Source of the DNA: Siphonodentalium dalli
Taxonomy: Eukaryota; Mollusca; Scaphopoda; Gadilida; Siphonodentaliidae
Assembly: GCA_032622095.1 (NCBI GenBank)
Contig: CP136065.1
Location: 67,051,675 to 67,115,674, forward strand
DNA length: 64,000 bases
Direction: 5' to 3'
The position numbers and the translations under genes are program-made. The notes under the pieces were generated by a model, which saw nothing but the letters and a program-made list of their open reading frames with translations, made no database searches and was not told the origin of the DNA. Each line of letters begins with the position of its first letter. The stretch's first letter is position 1. Shown in pieces: positions 12,413 to 24,898 of the stretch.

Positions 12413-14270
12413 AAATACTAGCAGGGTTACCCGGAGTTGCCCAGGTTAAAGTGGATATATGGTGGGAGTAGAGAATACTCGTGCTCAAGGTATTACACGT
12501 ATTCTCATAAATTGTATATCCCTTAATGGCATCATAAAACATGATTCTTACACATGTAATATAAGTTGTGGCTCACTGTGTCGGATCAACCGATCATTGT
12601 TTATCACTATTAATCCGTACCACCAAAAGTAGTATTTATTTACAACTGCGTATACTTCAGACATAACATGAACATCACGAACACATTAGTTCGCCAAAAT
12701 AAAAGACTATTCGGTTTTACATAGAGATGTATCAATCAATCTGGTGGGTCAGACAAATATTTTGAGGACACCTGGTTATCATATCTGTTTGAAGATAAGA
12801 TGTTTTAAAGAAATCGACAGGTGCTCCTCTGTTCATGGTTCTATATACTGGCTATTTATTATCATGCCGTTTAAAAGAAATGTTGCTATGCAGTATTTCA
12901 GATACATGTGCCCGAAACGGCGAGATTTTGAGTTGTTTATGTTAGGCGAAGAGTCTCTTCTAAAAACAAAAATGAAAGAAATCCTCTGTATCGGACAGAA
13001 ACACCCTTGTCAGATGTCAGTATTTGAGGATCCTGAAAAAGTCATGTGCTACTGACTGCGTTTTCTTTTATCTCAGAAGAAACTATATTTGACTGCACCC
13101 CGTGTCCACTATTTTTGAACATGCCTTCTATACATTTCCACATCTCTTGACAAATTGTAACTGTTTTGTGGAAACTATATTGAATGGGACAGACTCCATT
13201 GACAATTGGCGAGTATACAAATTCATTTCAAATTTAATGCCCTCATATCGCTCACCCAAACGGCACCAATTTGGCGTATTTAAACCACACGATTAGATTC
13301 CTCGTATCGCGGAGAATAATACGTATAAATCTGATGGAAATCTGCGCTAAACATATTGTTTATCAATTGTGGTTTCCCTCTCGCCTCTATGCACCCCCGA
13401 CTCGAATGGCCCCACTTTTGACATCTTTGAACCACACAATATTAGATTCCCGATATCATGTAGATGATTATTTATAAGTTTGGAGCTAATCGGCGACTAA
13501 ACAATTTGTTTTATCAAATTTAGTGCCCACCGAACCACATCTCTCACCCAGACAGCAAAAATATGGAGTCTTTAATTTAGACGATTAGATTCCTCGTATC
13601 ACGAATAAGAATGTGCATCAATTTGGTGGAAATTGGCGCTACAATTATTGTCTATAAATTTTGGTGCCCCTCTCCCTTTCAGTGCACCCCGACTCGAATG
13701 ACGCCACAGCTTTAAGCCACACAATTAGACACCTTATACCATGGGGATGATTTTGTAAAAGTTTGATGGCAATCTGTGACTAAACCAATTCTTATCAAAT
13801 TTAGTGCCCACACCCCTCCCCAATCTCTCATCAAAACGATACCAATTTGGCGTCTTTAAATCACACATTTAGATTCCTTGTATCATGGAGAATGTTTATC
13901 AATTTGGTGGAAGTGTGCGCTAAAATTATTTTGATGAATTTTGGTGCCGTTCACCCCTTCCGTGCATCCGATTAGAACGGCGCCACTTTAGACATATTTA
14001 AGTCACACCATTAGATTCATCATATCATGGGGATGATTATGTATAAGTTTGGTGTCAATCGGAGACAATTTTTGTTCTGCCCTTCCCAATTCTGCCCCCC
14101 CCCCCCCGACAGAAACTGAGTCGCTTTAGAAAATTCTAACCCGTACAATTATCTTTCTCGTAAAAACTTACCCCCGTTAGACCCCTTTGGTACCATCTAG
14201 GTGGTCCCATGTGTGAATGTATATAGAACAGACAGACATTCGCAAATATAGATATAGACTGATCACTTTA
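12413..14270 (+). mobile_element. Repeat element with ACTAG/CCCGG head and internal tandem array
   Basis: The head, TACTAGCAGGGTTACCCGG, resembles the head of the element at 62413 (TACTAGAAGGTGACCCG). The tail carries AACAGACAGACATTC, comparable to the CACAAACAAACAG tail near 63285. Inside, from 13270 to 14160, a degenerate unit of about 143 bp recurs six or seven times (anchors near 13284, 13432, 13575, 13717, 13860, 14002 and 14140; core ATTAGATTCCTCGTATC). No protein is recognised in the two open frames it crosses. The class of element is uncertain. Confidence 0.55.
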
Positions 14271-15353
14271 AAGATGCATGATCTGATCTGACGCACCTAA
14301 ACTACTATTTCTTCGGCTTCGGGGTTAAATACTATCTGATTTGAGTCGATAAACCCTTCCCTCAAACTCGAATAGTCAAATCTTTTAGTTTTATTGCATT
14401 GCTTATTGCAGTAGCCAATTTCAAAGACTGATATGTCAGTATGTCACTCCGAACATAAAAAGCATGGACACATTGCTGTCACTGCCATGTCAAACTGAGG
14501 TAATCACTTACACCAACATTTAGTACCTACTAGTTGATCGGAAACAGGCAATACATTAAGTTGTGAAAATTATATTCTGAAAAAAAAAACATTTCGTGGA
14601 TTTGGGTGGGGGGGGGGGGGATTGGGGGTGTACAAAAATAGTCTGGGGAAAAAAGTATCATACGCGTCTCAAAATTTTCAGACTGTCCCTGTTGGTGTAA
14701 GTATGTGTTGGTAAAGAACAAATTTGGACGACTAAAATGGCTTTTGTTGTAAATTTCCCTTGTTGCTTATGTTGTAACTGGATGATCCGGGGACAATCGA
14801 ATCGAATTGTGCACCTTTAACAAACAGCGTTATGTTGTACATGTATGTTTGTTGAAATTATGTGTATATTCCCTACGCATTAAAAACAGTCCGAACAAAT
14901 AATAAACAATTCCATGTATAATCTCTAGCAGAGTGGGTGTTTCCAAGTTTCAAGGTATGGAATAAGACTATATAAAATAGTACCCGTGTTTATGGTAACT
15001 GGAGAAAAGAACCGGGCGAGGGTGTGAACAACCGCATTTCGCATTTTAATTCACATAATACTGGATGACGCTATATATAGTCTCAACTGAATGGAATGAA
15101 ATTTCGAATGTGTGTGTGTTCACTTGTACAAAATACAGATCAAGTTTGAGCTTGGGTTAAGCACGTGTCGATTTCACCGGAGTTAAGCCCCTTTGTTGGA
15201 ATTACAATGGTCGTATTTTGACATGCCCTAACAATGCTCTTAATATTAAATGAAATAAGTTCGCAATACAAGTCTCTAAATTTGAATTTTCTTTAAAATA
15301 GTATTTTATGCATTTCTTTTCAGAGTATGCTCGCTGGCATTGGAATTTAGTGC
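14271..15353. other. Non-coding DNA with homopolymer runs
   Basis: No gene seen. A G-rich run lies at about 14605-14630, with the related C run at 14094-14108 just before this stretch. Confidence 0.4.
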
Positions 15354-16221
15354 ATATGCAAGGGCCACCCCAATCATGAATCTTATCATAAGCAACCCAA
15401 ACTAAAAGTCGAAGACGAAGGAAACTTGTCCAAATGAATTACGTCTTTATGTATAAAGGAATAATTCTGGCATCCTGGCCATTCTTCCAAAGCAGTGTAT
15501 GTCCAGTATACCGAGCACATATAGTTCAGTTATTATAGCCATTCTTCCACAGCGGTGTCTATTCCTTTCTTCTGTGCGCACCTCACCATTGCAACAATTG
15601 CAATGAATTATCAGTAAATATATCATTTATCACACATCTGCTTAAATTGAACATTCCCAACGTACACAGCATAGATAGGATGCATGTGTGTTATCTGTGC
15701 AGATACAATATGCTATTTGTCAACTTTCCTTACATAAATATTGTACCATGATATACAAGTGTGATGCAGCACGATATACAAGTGTGGTGCAGCCTGTGGG
15801 ACTTTGTAGTATAATGATGCTATGCAGTCAAGTACCGGTACATTTGACAGACCTCAGTGTATCTTTAAAATATTACTGCACATATGGCAGGTGTAGAATC
15901 AGATGAGACGTCATTCTTGGGAATGTTCAATTTAAGCAGATGTGTGATAAATTATATATTTACTGTTAATTCATTGCAATTGTTGCAATGGTGAGGTGCG
16001 CACAGAAGAAAGGAATAGACACCGCTGTGGAAGAATGGCTATAATAAATGAACTATATGTGCTCAGTCTACTGGACATGCACTGCTTTGGAAGAATGGCC
16101 AGGATGCCAGAATTATTCCTTTATACATGGACATAATTCATTTGGACAAGTTTCCTTCGTCTTCGACTTTTAGTTTGGGTTGCTTATGATAAGATTCATG
16201 ATTGGGGTGGCCCTTGCATAT
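15354..16221. mobile_element. Long fold-back (inverted repeat) element
   Basis: The left arm 15354-15660 (about 307 bp) is almost an exact reverse complement of the right arm 15918-16221 (about 304 bp), separated by a 257-bp loop. The outer ends are ATATGCAAGG and CCTTGCATAT. Within each arm a 60-bp direct repeat begins CCATTCTTCCAAAGCAGTG / CCATTCTTCCACAGCGGTG. The loop has a 72-codon frame (15688-15906) that reads into the right arm and resembles no known protein. It could be a fold-back/MITE-type transposon or an inverted duplication. A transcript would fold into a hairpin of about 300 bp. Confidence 0.85.
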
Positions 16222-16589
16222 CCAGACAGAATAGGCATCATGAGTTTGTGATTTCATGAAATTTTACTTGTAATTTGCCACATTTTGTGGAATTCAGTTC
16301 TATGCCAGCAGCACTCTTAAAAAAGTCATCGCAAAATTATCTGAGAAACATTTGGCCATTTGCTGACCAACTATTTCTATCATAATAATTTCAGGACTGT
16401 AAACAGAAAAATATGTGATAACCGGATTATGGGAGAAACCGTGAAAAATAATGGGTTTTCTTATAATATACGATTTTACAATTATTTTATGTTCACCGTA
16501 TTCTGGTCACCATAATTCTTACGACAGTAACAGACGATCAAATAGCTGCTGACTGTTTCTTTCCTAATTTTTACGGTGTTTGTTTTTAG

Positions 16590-16690
16590 CAGCAACTGGT
16601 GTTGATCAAAACCAAAATTTGTTTCATATATAAAACCAGTTTCGGTTTTGATCAAAACCAGTTGGTATTTGGTTTAGATCAAACTCTAAT
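16590..16690. repeat. Short inverted repeats around GATCAAAACCA
   Basis: GTTGATCAAAACCAAAATT and the mirrored TTTTGATCAAAACCAGTTGG plus TTTGGTTTAGATCAAAC form overlapping short inverted repeats. No function can be assigned. Confidence 0.45.
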
Positions 16691-16749
16691 TTCGTTACAT
16701 ATGGGACAAAGTTCAAACAAATTTTTTTTAAACCACAACATTCGAGAGT

Positions 16750-17640
16750 ATACTAGATGGGTGGTTTTGTACACGAGTGTGAAAGTTTGGAACACTCATT
16801 ACTTGTCATCAGATGATTTGGGAAATTTTGGACATGCACTGGATGGCTTGAGACACGGCATGGTTTATGGATGGTTTTAGACATTACTCAGGTCATTTAT
16901 GACACTCGTTATGTTTCCCCACTGGGTGAATAATTAGGACATTCCGTTGGGTGGTCTGGGACACCCGTCGGATAATTTGTCACACTAAGTGGGTACTTTT
17001 GGACTCTGCCTGTGTGGTTTATGCTATCAACTGCCTATTAGTAATTGTATCCGGACACTCATTTGGTGGACCGGAACACTATTTTTGTGAATTGGGGACA
17101 CTTATTGGGAGACTAGTTATTTTTGGGACACACTCTACGTGCATTGGTGCACTTACCGGTTGGTTGGATGGCACCCGTTGGGTAGGTTTGCATAACAAAA
17201 TTAATGCATATTTTGGGACACGGACAATTATTTCATGACCTGGGACACTACTTGGGGGTCTGAACACTCGTTGGACTATTGTGGACGCTACCTGGTTAGT
17301 TTGGGGGCACTCGATTGGTAGCTTGGGACATTCATTAGATTGTTTGAAACATTTTGTTGCATGAATGGTTTGGGAAAATATGTAATGTCCCAAAACATTC
17401 AATCATCCAAATAGTGTTTCAAGCCATCAAAACTCTTTCAATCCACCCACTAAATAGTTGGGTGGATTTATAGTTGTTTGTTGATTTGATACACCCGTTG
17501 TATGGATTGGGACACGTGTTGATTCACACTCTTTGTATAATTTGGGACTCAATATGTGGCTGTGAACATGTATTCGATCTATTTGGACACTGCAGTTGGT
17601 GACTTTTGACCATAGGCAGATTGTAATCATTGTGGTTGTG
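16750..17640 (+). repeat. Degenerate minisatellite, GGGACAC core
   Basis: A unit of about 27-30 bp with consensus close to GGTTTGGGACACTCGTTGGG recurs for about 900 bp, with much point variation and small indels. Clear cores lie near 16965, 17095, 17125, 17215, 17242, 17325 and 17510. Open frames on both strands here come only from the repeat. Confidence 0.7.
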
Positions 17641-19190
17641 TCAATATTGCCGCTATGCATGGGTGAAACCAGGCAGTACTAAATATACGGGGAACTGAAT
17701 GATAACAGAGCGCACCAAATCACGTCTTCTTCACCAGGTTACGACCTAATTATTGTGGTTCTGTTCGAACTATAGATGAGTTAAACTTAGGGGCGGGTTG
17801 CTCATCGACATTTTACTTTTAACAGTTAGAATTTGACACAAATTCAGTTGGAAATTTCGAAAATTCGGTAGAAACAGTTCCATTTTCCAATCAGAATTCG
17901 GTGTAAACTTTTGTTTTTTAGACCGATGGTCGAATATTTTTCTACATTTTGTCAACATTTCCGACTGAATTGACATTCAGTTTGAACACCATAGATCTAG
18001 AGGGCGTGGTTTAGATTTTGGAAAATTCCACCCCAATAGGGTGTTAATGGAATTTCCCCCGAGCTTCGGTTTGGTGGGCGCATTTGTATCTCCGTATTGC
18101 AACATAATGATGACATGTAACCAGAGGGTCTCCTTACTTCACCCCTGCCGGAACGACACCCAAATTCTTGTTTGAGGATTCTGCTTCCACCCCCTTTTGG
18201 GTTGGAATTGTTACCTCATACTTCCAATTTGACACTGTCCAACATTTTTAGAGAAATATTAAACAGTCGGAAATTTTCGAACCTATTGATTCGAAAATTG
18301 CCTACTGATTAATATGTCTATAAAATAGTTTTAACACAGGTATATATTGTACGTTTGGTCTAAAGTAAAAACATTTCACACTACCAGAATAAGTTCAAGT
18401 TATCTTTGTGGTGTGAAATTTTCAACTGATTTTGTGTCAGGCATGAAATGTCCAAGGTATTGGCAAGTGTCTTCAGCAAATTAATTTAACAAATATTTCC
18501 AACAACTGGTAGCAACTACTGAACTATATCACGGATATATTTGTCGCATGTTATTCGAAATATTAGCATGCAAACAAACGACATGAATGTACCTGTGTGG
18601 GATATGGGTAGAGCAACATAATGATTTGTCCTGTTGATGCAGCGATATATGAGACTCATCATATGCTTCGGGGAAAATTGAAGAGATTCTAAAACAGGAA
18701 TGATTTATGTCGTCATCTTTGCAAACAGTAAGTCTTGTTCGATTCTGCCCTGCCGCATGTAGCGAAACAATTCCGCACATCCAAATGTTTATACCCTAGA
18801 TTATGTCCTCCACCACCCACTCATCGACAGAATCTGCATGCTGCTGAGTATTTCTCTTGTCAGCACTTCTCTCTTGACCACGGGTTCGCCAATTCAAGAT
18901 TCTGGCAATGTTGCGATTAATCTGGAAACACGAATGGAGATATCAAATTGAATGTGTTTGAATTTAACAATAAACTTGTTAATATGATGCCGTTTGATAT
19001 CTCACAACTTGCTTACATTTGTTTAAGCTCATAACTACTAAGAATTACAGTGGATTTAAAGGAGACACATTTTCTTCACCACTGTCGGATCAGATGGGTA
19101 CGGCATGTATTAGGGACATGTACGGTAGAACAGAAAATGAAGTCAAAATTTTAACTTTCAAAGTCAACATGCCGACTTTGAAAGTTGGCC
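17641..19190. other. Non-coding DNA with GGAAATTTTC-type words
   Basis: No gene seen. Words of the type GAAATTTTCAACTGA occur at about 17850-17900, 18270 and 18415. The stretch GTGTCAGGCATGAAATGTCC (about 18434) recurs with changes inside the TIR element near 24410, so a dispersed family has left pieces in both places. Confidence 0.4.
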
Positions 19191-19450
19191 TTGAAAAGCC
19201 GAAAACCACACCGATATAGACCGTGCGGCGGCGACACAAAGGAGGCGGCTAAAGTGGCATCAATTTGCGTTTCGGTATATTTGTGCGGATTTATACCAAA
19301 ATAAACCGTGCTATGGGCGGTGACGCTCCCAAGTTAATCTAGAAAAGCCGAACCCGCAATTACACTCCAGCCCGTGCGGCTGCCACAGGAGTTGCACTAA
19401 TTTGCGCATTTGTGGGCAGATTTCGACTAAATAATACGGAACGTGATGGG
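19191..19450 (+). repeat. Degenerate tandem repeat of about 150 bp
   Basis: Two units are visible, starting GAAAAGCCGAA at about 19191 and 19343, each with CGTGCGGC and TTTGCGYATTT-like blocks. From 19450 to 19700 scattered TAACC and ACCCTAA words follow, weakly telomere-like but too irregular to call. Confidence 0.5.
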
Positions 19451-20219
19451 TAGGGTCATAACCAGAACGGGCCCTGTAACCCTAACGGCATTAACCTGAC
19501 CGGGACCCTAATTCTTAGTTCCACGACGATCAGGACGGGGTGGGATGCAATTACACAAACGCTAACCCTCTCCCTGAGGCTAATCAGTACAGGACAGATC
19601 GCGACCCTAAATCTCACCATAACCGGAACTGGAAGGATCGTAATTATAAAACTAACCCCGATTTTAACCACGACGGGACGGGTCGGGTCAGGAGCCATAT
19701 ATATAACGTGACTGTCCAGGACGGCATCACAACCCTAAATTTATAAAGTCGAAAATAATTTTGACCATGTCCCAAAAAATTCTTAGAAATTGAGTCTCCG
19801 CAATTAGACAAACTCCCAATTTAGGAGGCACACAACTCGAAAAATACTCCGCGTATTGGAAAATGTTTGCTGCTCTGTAATCAGAATTGTTTACGCTACA
19901 AAATGGATGTACAAATGGAAGGACTTGTGAAATTGAGTTTTTTTATAAACATCCTTGAAAATGCATAAATTTATTATTTTACCAAATTTTAGCAAATTTA
20001 TTTCACAAAATTTTAATCAATTTCGCCTTTCTTGATACTTTAATTTTTAGTATGTTGTTTAAAATGCGTTAATAGACTTATTCCTGCTAAGAAACGTTGT
20101 ATTGCAATTAGTGTGAGGTTTGGCAGTTTTTTCTCATAACAATTAAAACTTGCTGCATGTTGGGAGATTTCAACCCGAGGGGAGGGGTGATAATGAAACT
20201 TGGACATTTCGGTCTGGTT

Positions 20220-20790
20220 CAAGAGACCAGCCATGAGAACATACACATGAACTGTTCACAGACCCGACAATGCCCCATACAATATAAGGCACGGGCCACA
20301 CCAACTCAATCTGACAGGTCCATGTTACCTGCCTTGGAACATGCACATGACTTTATAAATATACCAGAATATACCATGCAATATAATTATACCCAACCCC
20401 ATGTTGCCACGTCCCAACGTGTGACCACTTTGAGAGCATGCGCATGTAATTTTAAAATTGACACGACAGTGTCACAAATAATATGAGTATATGCATGCAC
20501 CTCAACCCTCTGTCGCCGCGTCCCCGTTGCCAGTCTTAACAACGTACACATGAAATGTCCGAACAGACCGACATTGTGCCAAGCAATATCTACGTACATG
20601 AAAACCCTGTCGCCGCGTCCCTACACGTGACAAGTCCTGAGAACATGCATATCTAGTGTTCACCGCGTCCTACATGTAACCAGTCGTGAAAACAGGCACA
20701 TTACGAGTTCAAACAGACACGACAGTGTCCCCGTGCACTATAAGTACGCACACCCAACCCCTATATCGTCATGTCCCTACAAGGCTGAGT
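20220..20790 (+). repeat. Tandem repeat of about 110 bp, copy A
   Basis: A unit containing TGTCGCCGCGTCCCTACACG, AACATGCACATGA, ACCCGACAGTGTC and CAATATAAGTACGTACACCC recurs about five times with divergence. The matching array in the other duplicate is at 28250-28830. Confidence 0.7.
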
Positions 20791-21656
20791 GTACATTAAA
20801 ATTAACTTCCGTACAAGGAATGGCGTGCATAGGTTCTCATGAGACAAGCACCATATATATGCTGCATGTCCACTAAAATCATTATAATTAGACGCCACGC
20901 GGGCGGTTCGGGCTGTTCGCTTCATCGGCGGCGAACATAATCGGCGATGGTGACATATCGAGGGTTAATTGCCAGGATATGTTGGGCAATATTCCTTATT
21001 ACTTCGCGAATCGAAAGGACGTTAGTTCCGCTATAGCGACATATGTGGATGTGGAGTTCTTCGTGGAACAATTGCGATAATATTGCAATTCTGGAAAGTT
21101 ATGGGTTAATAGTGACATTTATGCGCGACCGCAGCCTAGATGGGTTTTCGTGTGAACCCACCCCCAATGTTTTGGCCACTAAAATCACCCCAGATGGCCC
21201 ATGGGCGGTCCTGGCTTGTTTGCTTCATCGCGACAAACATCGTCTTTTAACTTTTTAACCGGGCAGTGTTAATGTTAATCCACAAACCGCGATATTGTAT
21301 TCGATTTAAACTCTGGTTAAGTTGTGAAGTTAACCACAGTTCTATGCTCATTTGGACTCAACATGCCATATCATCAGGATTTGACATTGGGCATTACATG
21401 GGAATACAATATTAATGCAAATGGTAGAAATGAGAAGCTACTGCAATATTCTTTTATAACAATGTCGGCGATAGTGGAGAGGATAGTAATATAGATTACT
21501 GTCCTCAACGTGTCAAGTAATATTAATATCTTTAAAAGATGAGATACTATAAGTTAGAATTGATATTCTTCTTTGTAATATTATCTGTGTCGCTTGCAAT
21601 GAGAGAAGCAACGGTATTATAATATTTCTCATCCGTTTATGAAAAGTATAACTTAC

Positions 21657-21959
21657 TTTGACATTCTACTCCTGCGTCCTCAGAATGACCACAGTTGTGT
21701 ATGCCCCAACCTGGATGTGGACAATCAGATATTGAATTCTCGCTTCCGGTGCATGCCACGTTGTCCAGCAGGATACTTCCTGTCCCCTGTCCGTAGGCTG
21801 CTGAAGATCTGGCAACGCCTCCTGTCAATCCCAACATTCTGCACACGACTTGTGCGTCTGTGTTACCCCATGCATCATCGCATATTGTTCCCCATTGCCC
21901 GCTCCTGAACAATTCCACTCGCCCTGTTGTAGCACTACCACCAACTAATCGGACAGAGT
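21657..21959 (-). CDS. SRCR domain exon (copy A)
   Basis: This single exon of 303 bp encodes one scavenger receptor cysteine-rich domain, an extracellular binding module. It runs from VRLVGGSA through [10 protein letters not shown] and VVCRMLGL to [18 protein letters not shown]. Six cysteines are present. The acceptor (TTATTTCAG, just above 21959) and donor (GTAAGT at 21651-21656) are both good, and both junctions are phase 1, so the exon can be skipped or added without a frameshift. It is intact. It lies 8.8 kb from the main SRCR array, inside a segmental duplication. It may be the 3'-most exon here of a large mosaic gene, or part of a separate copy. Confidence 0.85.
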
Positions 21960-22367
21960 CTGAAATAAGCCGTGTAGACGTTTTAGTCGATGAGGCCTTG
22001 ATTACAGAAATACGTTTGCGACCGTAATTCAACCTTCAAACCAGTAATGACCCCCCCCCCCCCGCCCCAGATACTTATTTTTCAGACACCCTATAGAACC
22101 CGATAAATGGTGCACTTCTACCTAAGCAATGCAGACGACTATACTTTTCTGAAACCTCGATTACACGCATACACCTATTAATTACACAAATACGTTGTCG
22201 ACAGTTCAGTGGTTAGAACGCCAGACATTACACGCGCTAAGTTTTTATTGCCCCGTCACATAAGATACGCATCAGTTTCATCAAATAATTAAACGACCGT
22301 ACCATGATAAAGCGTTTGTGACAAAAGTGCATGCCAGTTTTTTTCTGCTCACGTTTCGTGCCATATA

Positions 22368-22433
22368 TGCAGTTACCACTCCTGTGCAATTGCACTCGCA
22401 CGGTTGTTCTACCATTACCACCAAATAATCACA
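22368..22433 (-). pseudogene. SRCR exon fragment
   Basis: About 65 bp matches the 5' part of an SRCR exon, closest to the one at 43742-44053: it encodes LFGGNGRTTVRVQLHRSG in place of LVGGNGRTTGRVEVYRSG. The rest of the domain, including all cysteines, is missing. It is the remnant of another SRCR unit upstream of the 21.66-21.96 kb exon. Confidence 0.7.
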
Positions 22434-22742
22434 AGAAAAGAAGATGCATGCATCAGATCCCCCATGAACAATTTTATAAGATTTAATCACGTATATTTGG
22501 AAAGTATTATAAATTTAATAAATATATTTATAACACAATTAACCCCTAAATTCGGCCTCATGATTTAGCAAGACACACGTGTATTACCGGCACGCGAAGT
22601 GAGCTTAGAGCAATTATATCGATAGCTACACATGAACTTTAGTATTATGTTAAAAGTCCAGTGCATTTGTGGTTTCCCCATCAAACTAATTGCAAGACAA
22701 GTTTTTCATTGGGAATATGTACATTAACCCATATAGCAACAT

Positions 22743-23225
22743 ACTAAAAAATAAAAAAGAACCAAGAAAGGCGAAATTGATGAATTTGTGAATTTTGTGA
22801 AATATGTTTGTAAAAATTTGATAAAATACTCAATTTATGGCTTTTCAACAATGTTTATAAAAATAATATTTCACAAGGCCTTCCATTTGTATATCCATTT
22901 TAAATTTGCGCAGACAATCCTGAATACAGAACAGAAAACTTTTCCCAGACGCGTTCAATATATTTCGAGTTATTTGCCTTCGAAATTGTTATTGTCTTGT
23001 ATTTTGAAAACTAATGAAAAATGAAGGGATTTCTTGTTGTTTTATTAATGTCTTCTCTAGATTGTGCACAAACAAAACTTATTTCTTTATGAATCTATGA
23101 TTGAGAAAACAAAAGAAATATTGTGTCTTTCATTGCATGGACAGCCAAATTTGTCTGATCGAGAACCGGCTTGATGAAATAGCATATTTGAGGTCGTACA
23201 ACTCAATAAATATAAATCCACATTC
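22743..23225 (-). repeat. Inverted copy of the 27640-28090 segment
   Basis: Read on the minus strand, this matches 27640-28090, and its lower-coordinate part also matches 19845-20050. Shared words include GGCGAAATTGATGAATTTG, ATGGATATACAAATGGAAGG and ATCTATGATTGAGAA. Copy A of the SRCR block is therefore bracketed by inverted copies of the same sequence. Confidence 0.8.
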
Positions 23226-23595
23226 CTTGCATTTCTGATAAGTATATATAGTTTTTTTGGTTTAAATGTTTATTACCCAAAGATATACATATATAAGCAG
23301 TCATTTTACATACATGTGTACATTCAAACATTTATCAATGGGCCGTGTGGGGGAGGGGTAATCAAACAAACTTACATTTATGCATACATTTGACTGGCGC
23401 GCGCGTTCCAGACGACCACATGCATTGTGCGTGTGGACGTCTGGCATACTTTCGTACCACTGGTGGCAATATGAATGATGTTGTAGAAGAATGGTTACTG
23501 TAATATATCAGTTGCTGGTAACGTTGTCTTGATCTCGACGTTGACATAATTTAGCTAAATGTATTTGCGCCACGGCAAAATCGAATATCGATCTT

Positions 23596-24691
23596 AGGGT
23601 GCATTTACACTGATATAGACCTGTATACAGATATGTATGAAGTCACGTGTCGCGCATTACTGTGATCACAACATAATTACTAATAGTGAACGCGCGCTGT
23701 TCAGTACTCTGGTAATTGACAATTCAGTACGAGTCGTGTCAATTTAGGCCCGACATAAAAATGGATCAACTATCAGCAGACAACAGCGATTTGGTATGTG
23801 CCGCATGTATATAAAGTGTATCCTTATACCACTTGATAATGGTTCGAAGAAAGAATGAAAATCGCATAGGAATACACAACAAACAACAGTGTTCACGAAT
23901 AGAGAGGCTAGAGAGCACCCATATAGCTTTAGATGGCGATTCCACCAATATTTAGGATTTCAGGTGATCATCTATACATCTATAGGTCTCCTGTTTGACA
24001 CCATCTGGGCGGTGGCCATTTTGGATCTGTATGGAATGGGTATCCACCCTACAACACCCTTTATTTGACCAAATGTAGTAGAATTTCCAACTGATGACAA
24101 TTCCAATGGCAATGTTGACCAAATGTAGGACAATATTGTTTTCTTAAATTAACTAGCAGTTTTTGACTGGCCACGGGGAGGGACCAGGACAATATTTCCA
24201 AGTGTTGGAAATTTCCAACCTGACACCCGCCCCATTAGGTTGGAAAACTTCCAGCTGATGGCCATTCCAGTCCAAAATTTTGATAAAAAGTAGGAAATTA
24301 TGCAAATATTGGTCCGAAAACAATACCCCCCCCCCAATATAATGTTTGAAAATCAAACTACAAGATAATTTAAAACCTATTGTTGGTTTGGAAATTACAA
24401 CTAATGTTGTGTCAGGTATGAAATTTCCAACTGTCCGTGTTCAATATTCGAAATACACGGGTTGAAATGACAACGAACGCTAAAACACATTCGCCAAGCC
24501 CGAGTAACAATTAATCAAAACAGATTTGCCTGTCACAAATGATTCGGCGTTGACCGTGACGTATAGCGGACACGATTTTTGCTCACACGAACTAATACCG
24601 TATTCTTTCTGTGTGCATTTATATATCAACCCGTTTACGCTAGTCTGCGTGTAGATCTGTGTACAGTTCTATAACAATGTAAATGCACCCT
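23596..24691. mobile_element. Non-autonomous TIR DNA transposon, about 1.1 kb
   Basis: The left end AGGGTGCATTTACACTG matches the reverse complement of the right end (AGGGTGCATTTACATTG). Similarity continues for about 40 bp (TATAGAACTGTACACAGAT-like). Inside are repeated GGAAATTTCCAAC words at 24080-24270 and a C run at 24328-24337, with no transposase. The TIR style is reminiscent of hAT elements, but I see no 8-bp target-site duplication, so the superfamily is open. Confidence 0.75.
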
Positions 24692-24898
24692 TAAGGAGGT
24701 CATACCAATAGGCCGGTGCAAATGGCTTTTTTTTTTGTGGAGAAATTCGTCATGGTTGTCGATTGAATTAAGTCGTTTTTGTACCACATTATTCTTTTAG
24801 TCTGGAGTCTGGATGATTGGACGAAATATGTAGTTATTATCTTAGATGTTTTTCGGTTTGCCCGGATAAATGGAATGTATTTGTCTGTGGGCATATTA

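Larger units (their letters stand above)
19787..22070. repeat. Segmental duplication, copy A
   Basis: This block aligns in the same order with copy B (27882-31180): the GAGTCTCCGCAATT start, the tandem array at 20220-20790, the CGGGCGGTTCGGGCTGTTCG block, the ACCGGGCAGTGT block at about 21258 and then an SRCR exon. Copy B carries about 1.1 kb more between CGACAAACATCGT and TTTTAAC (29285-30367). It marks duplication of an exon together with its flanking intron. Confidence 0.85.

Noticed and set aside
15688-15906. 72-codon frame in the loop of the fold-back
   Set aside because: No known family and no splice or promoter context; it extends to the edge of the right arm and is likely chance.
19450-19700. 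Telomere-like CCCTAA/TAACCC words
   Set aside because: They are too irregular for an interstitial telomeric array; only scattered short matches.
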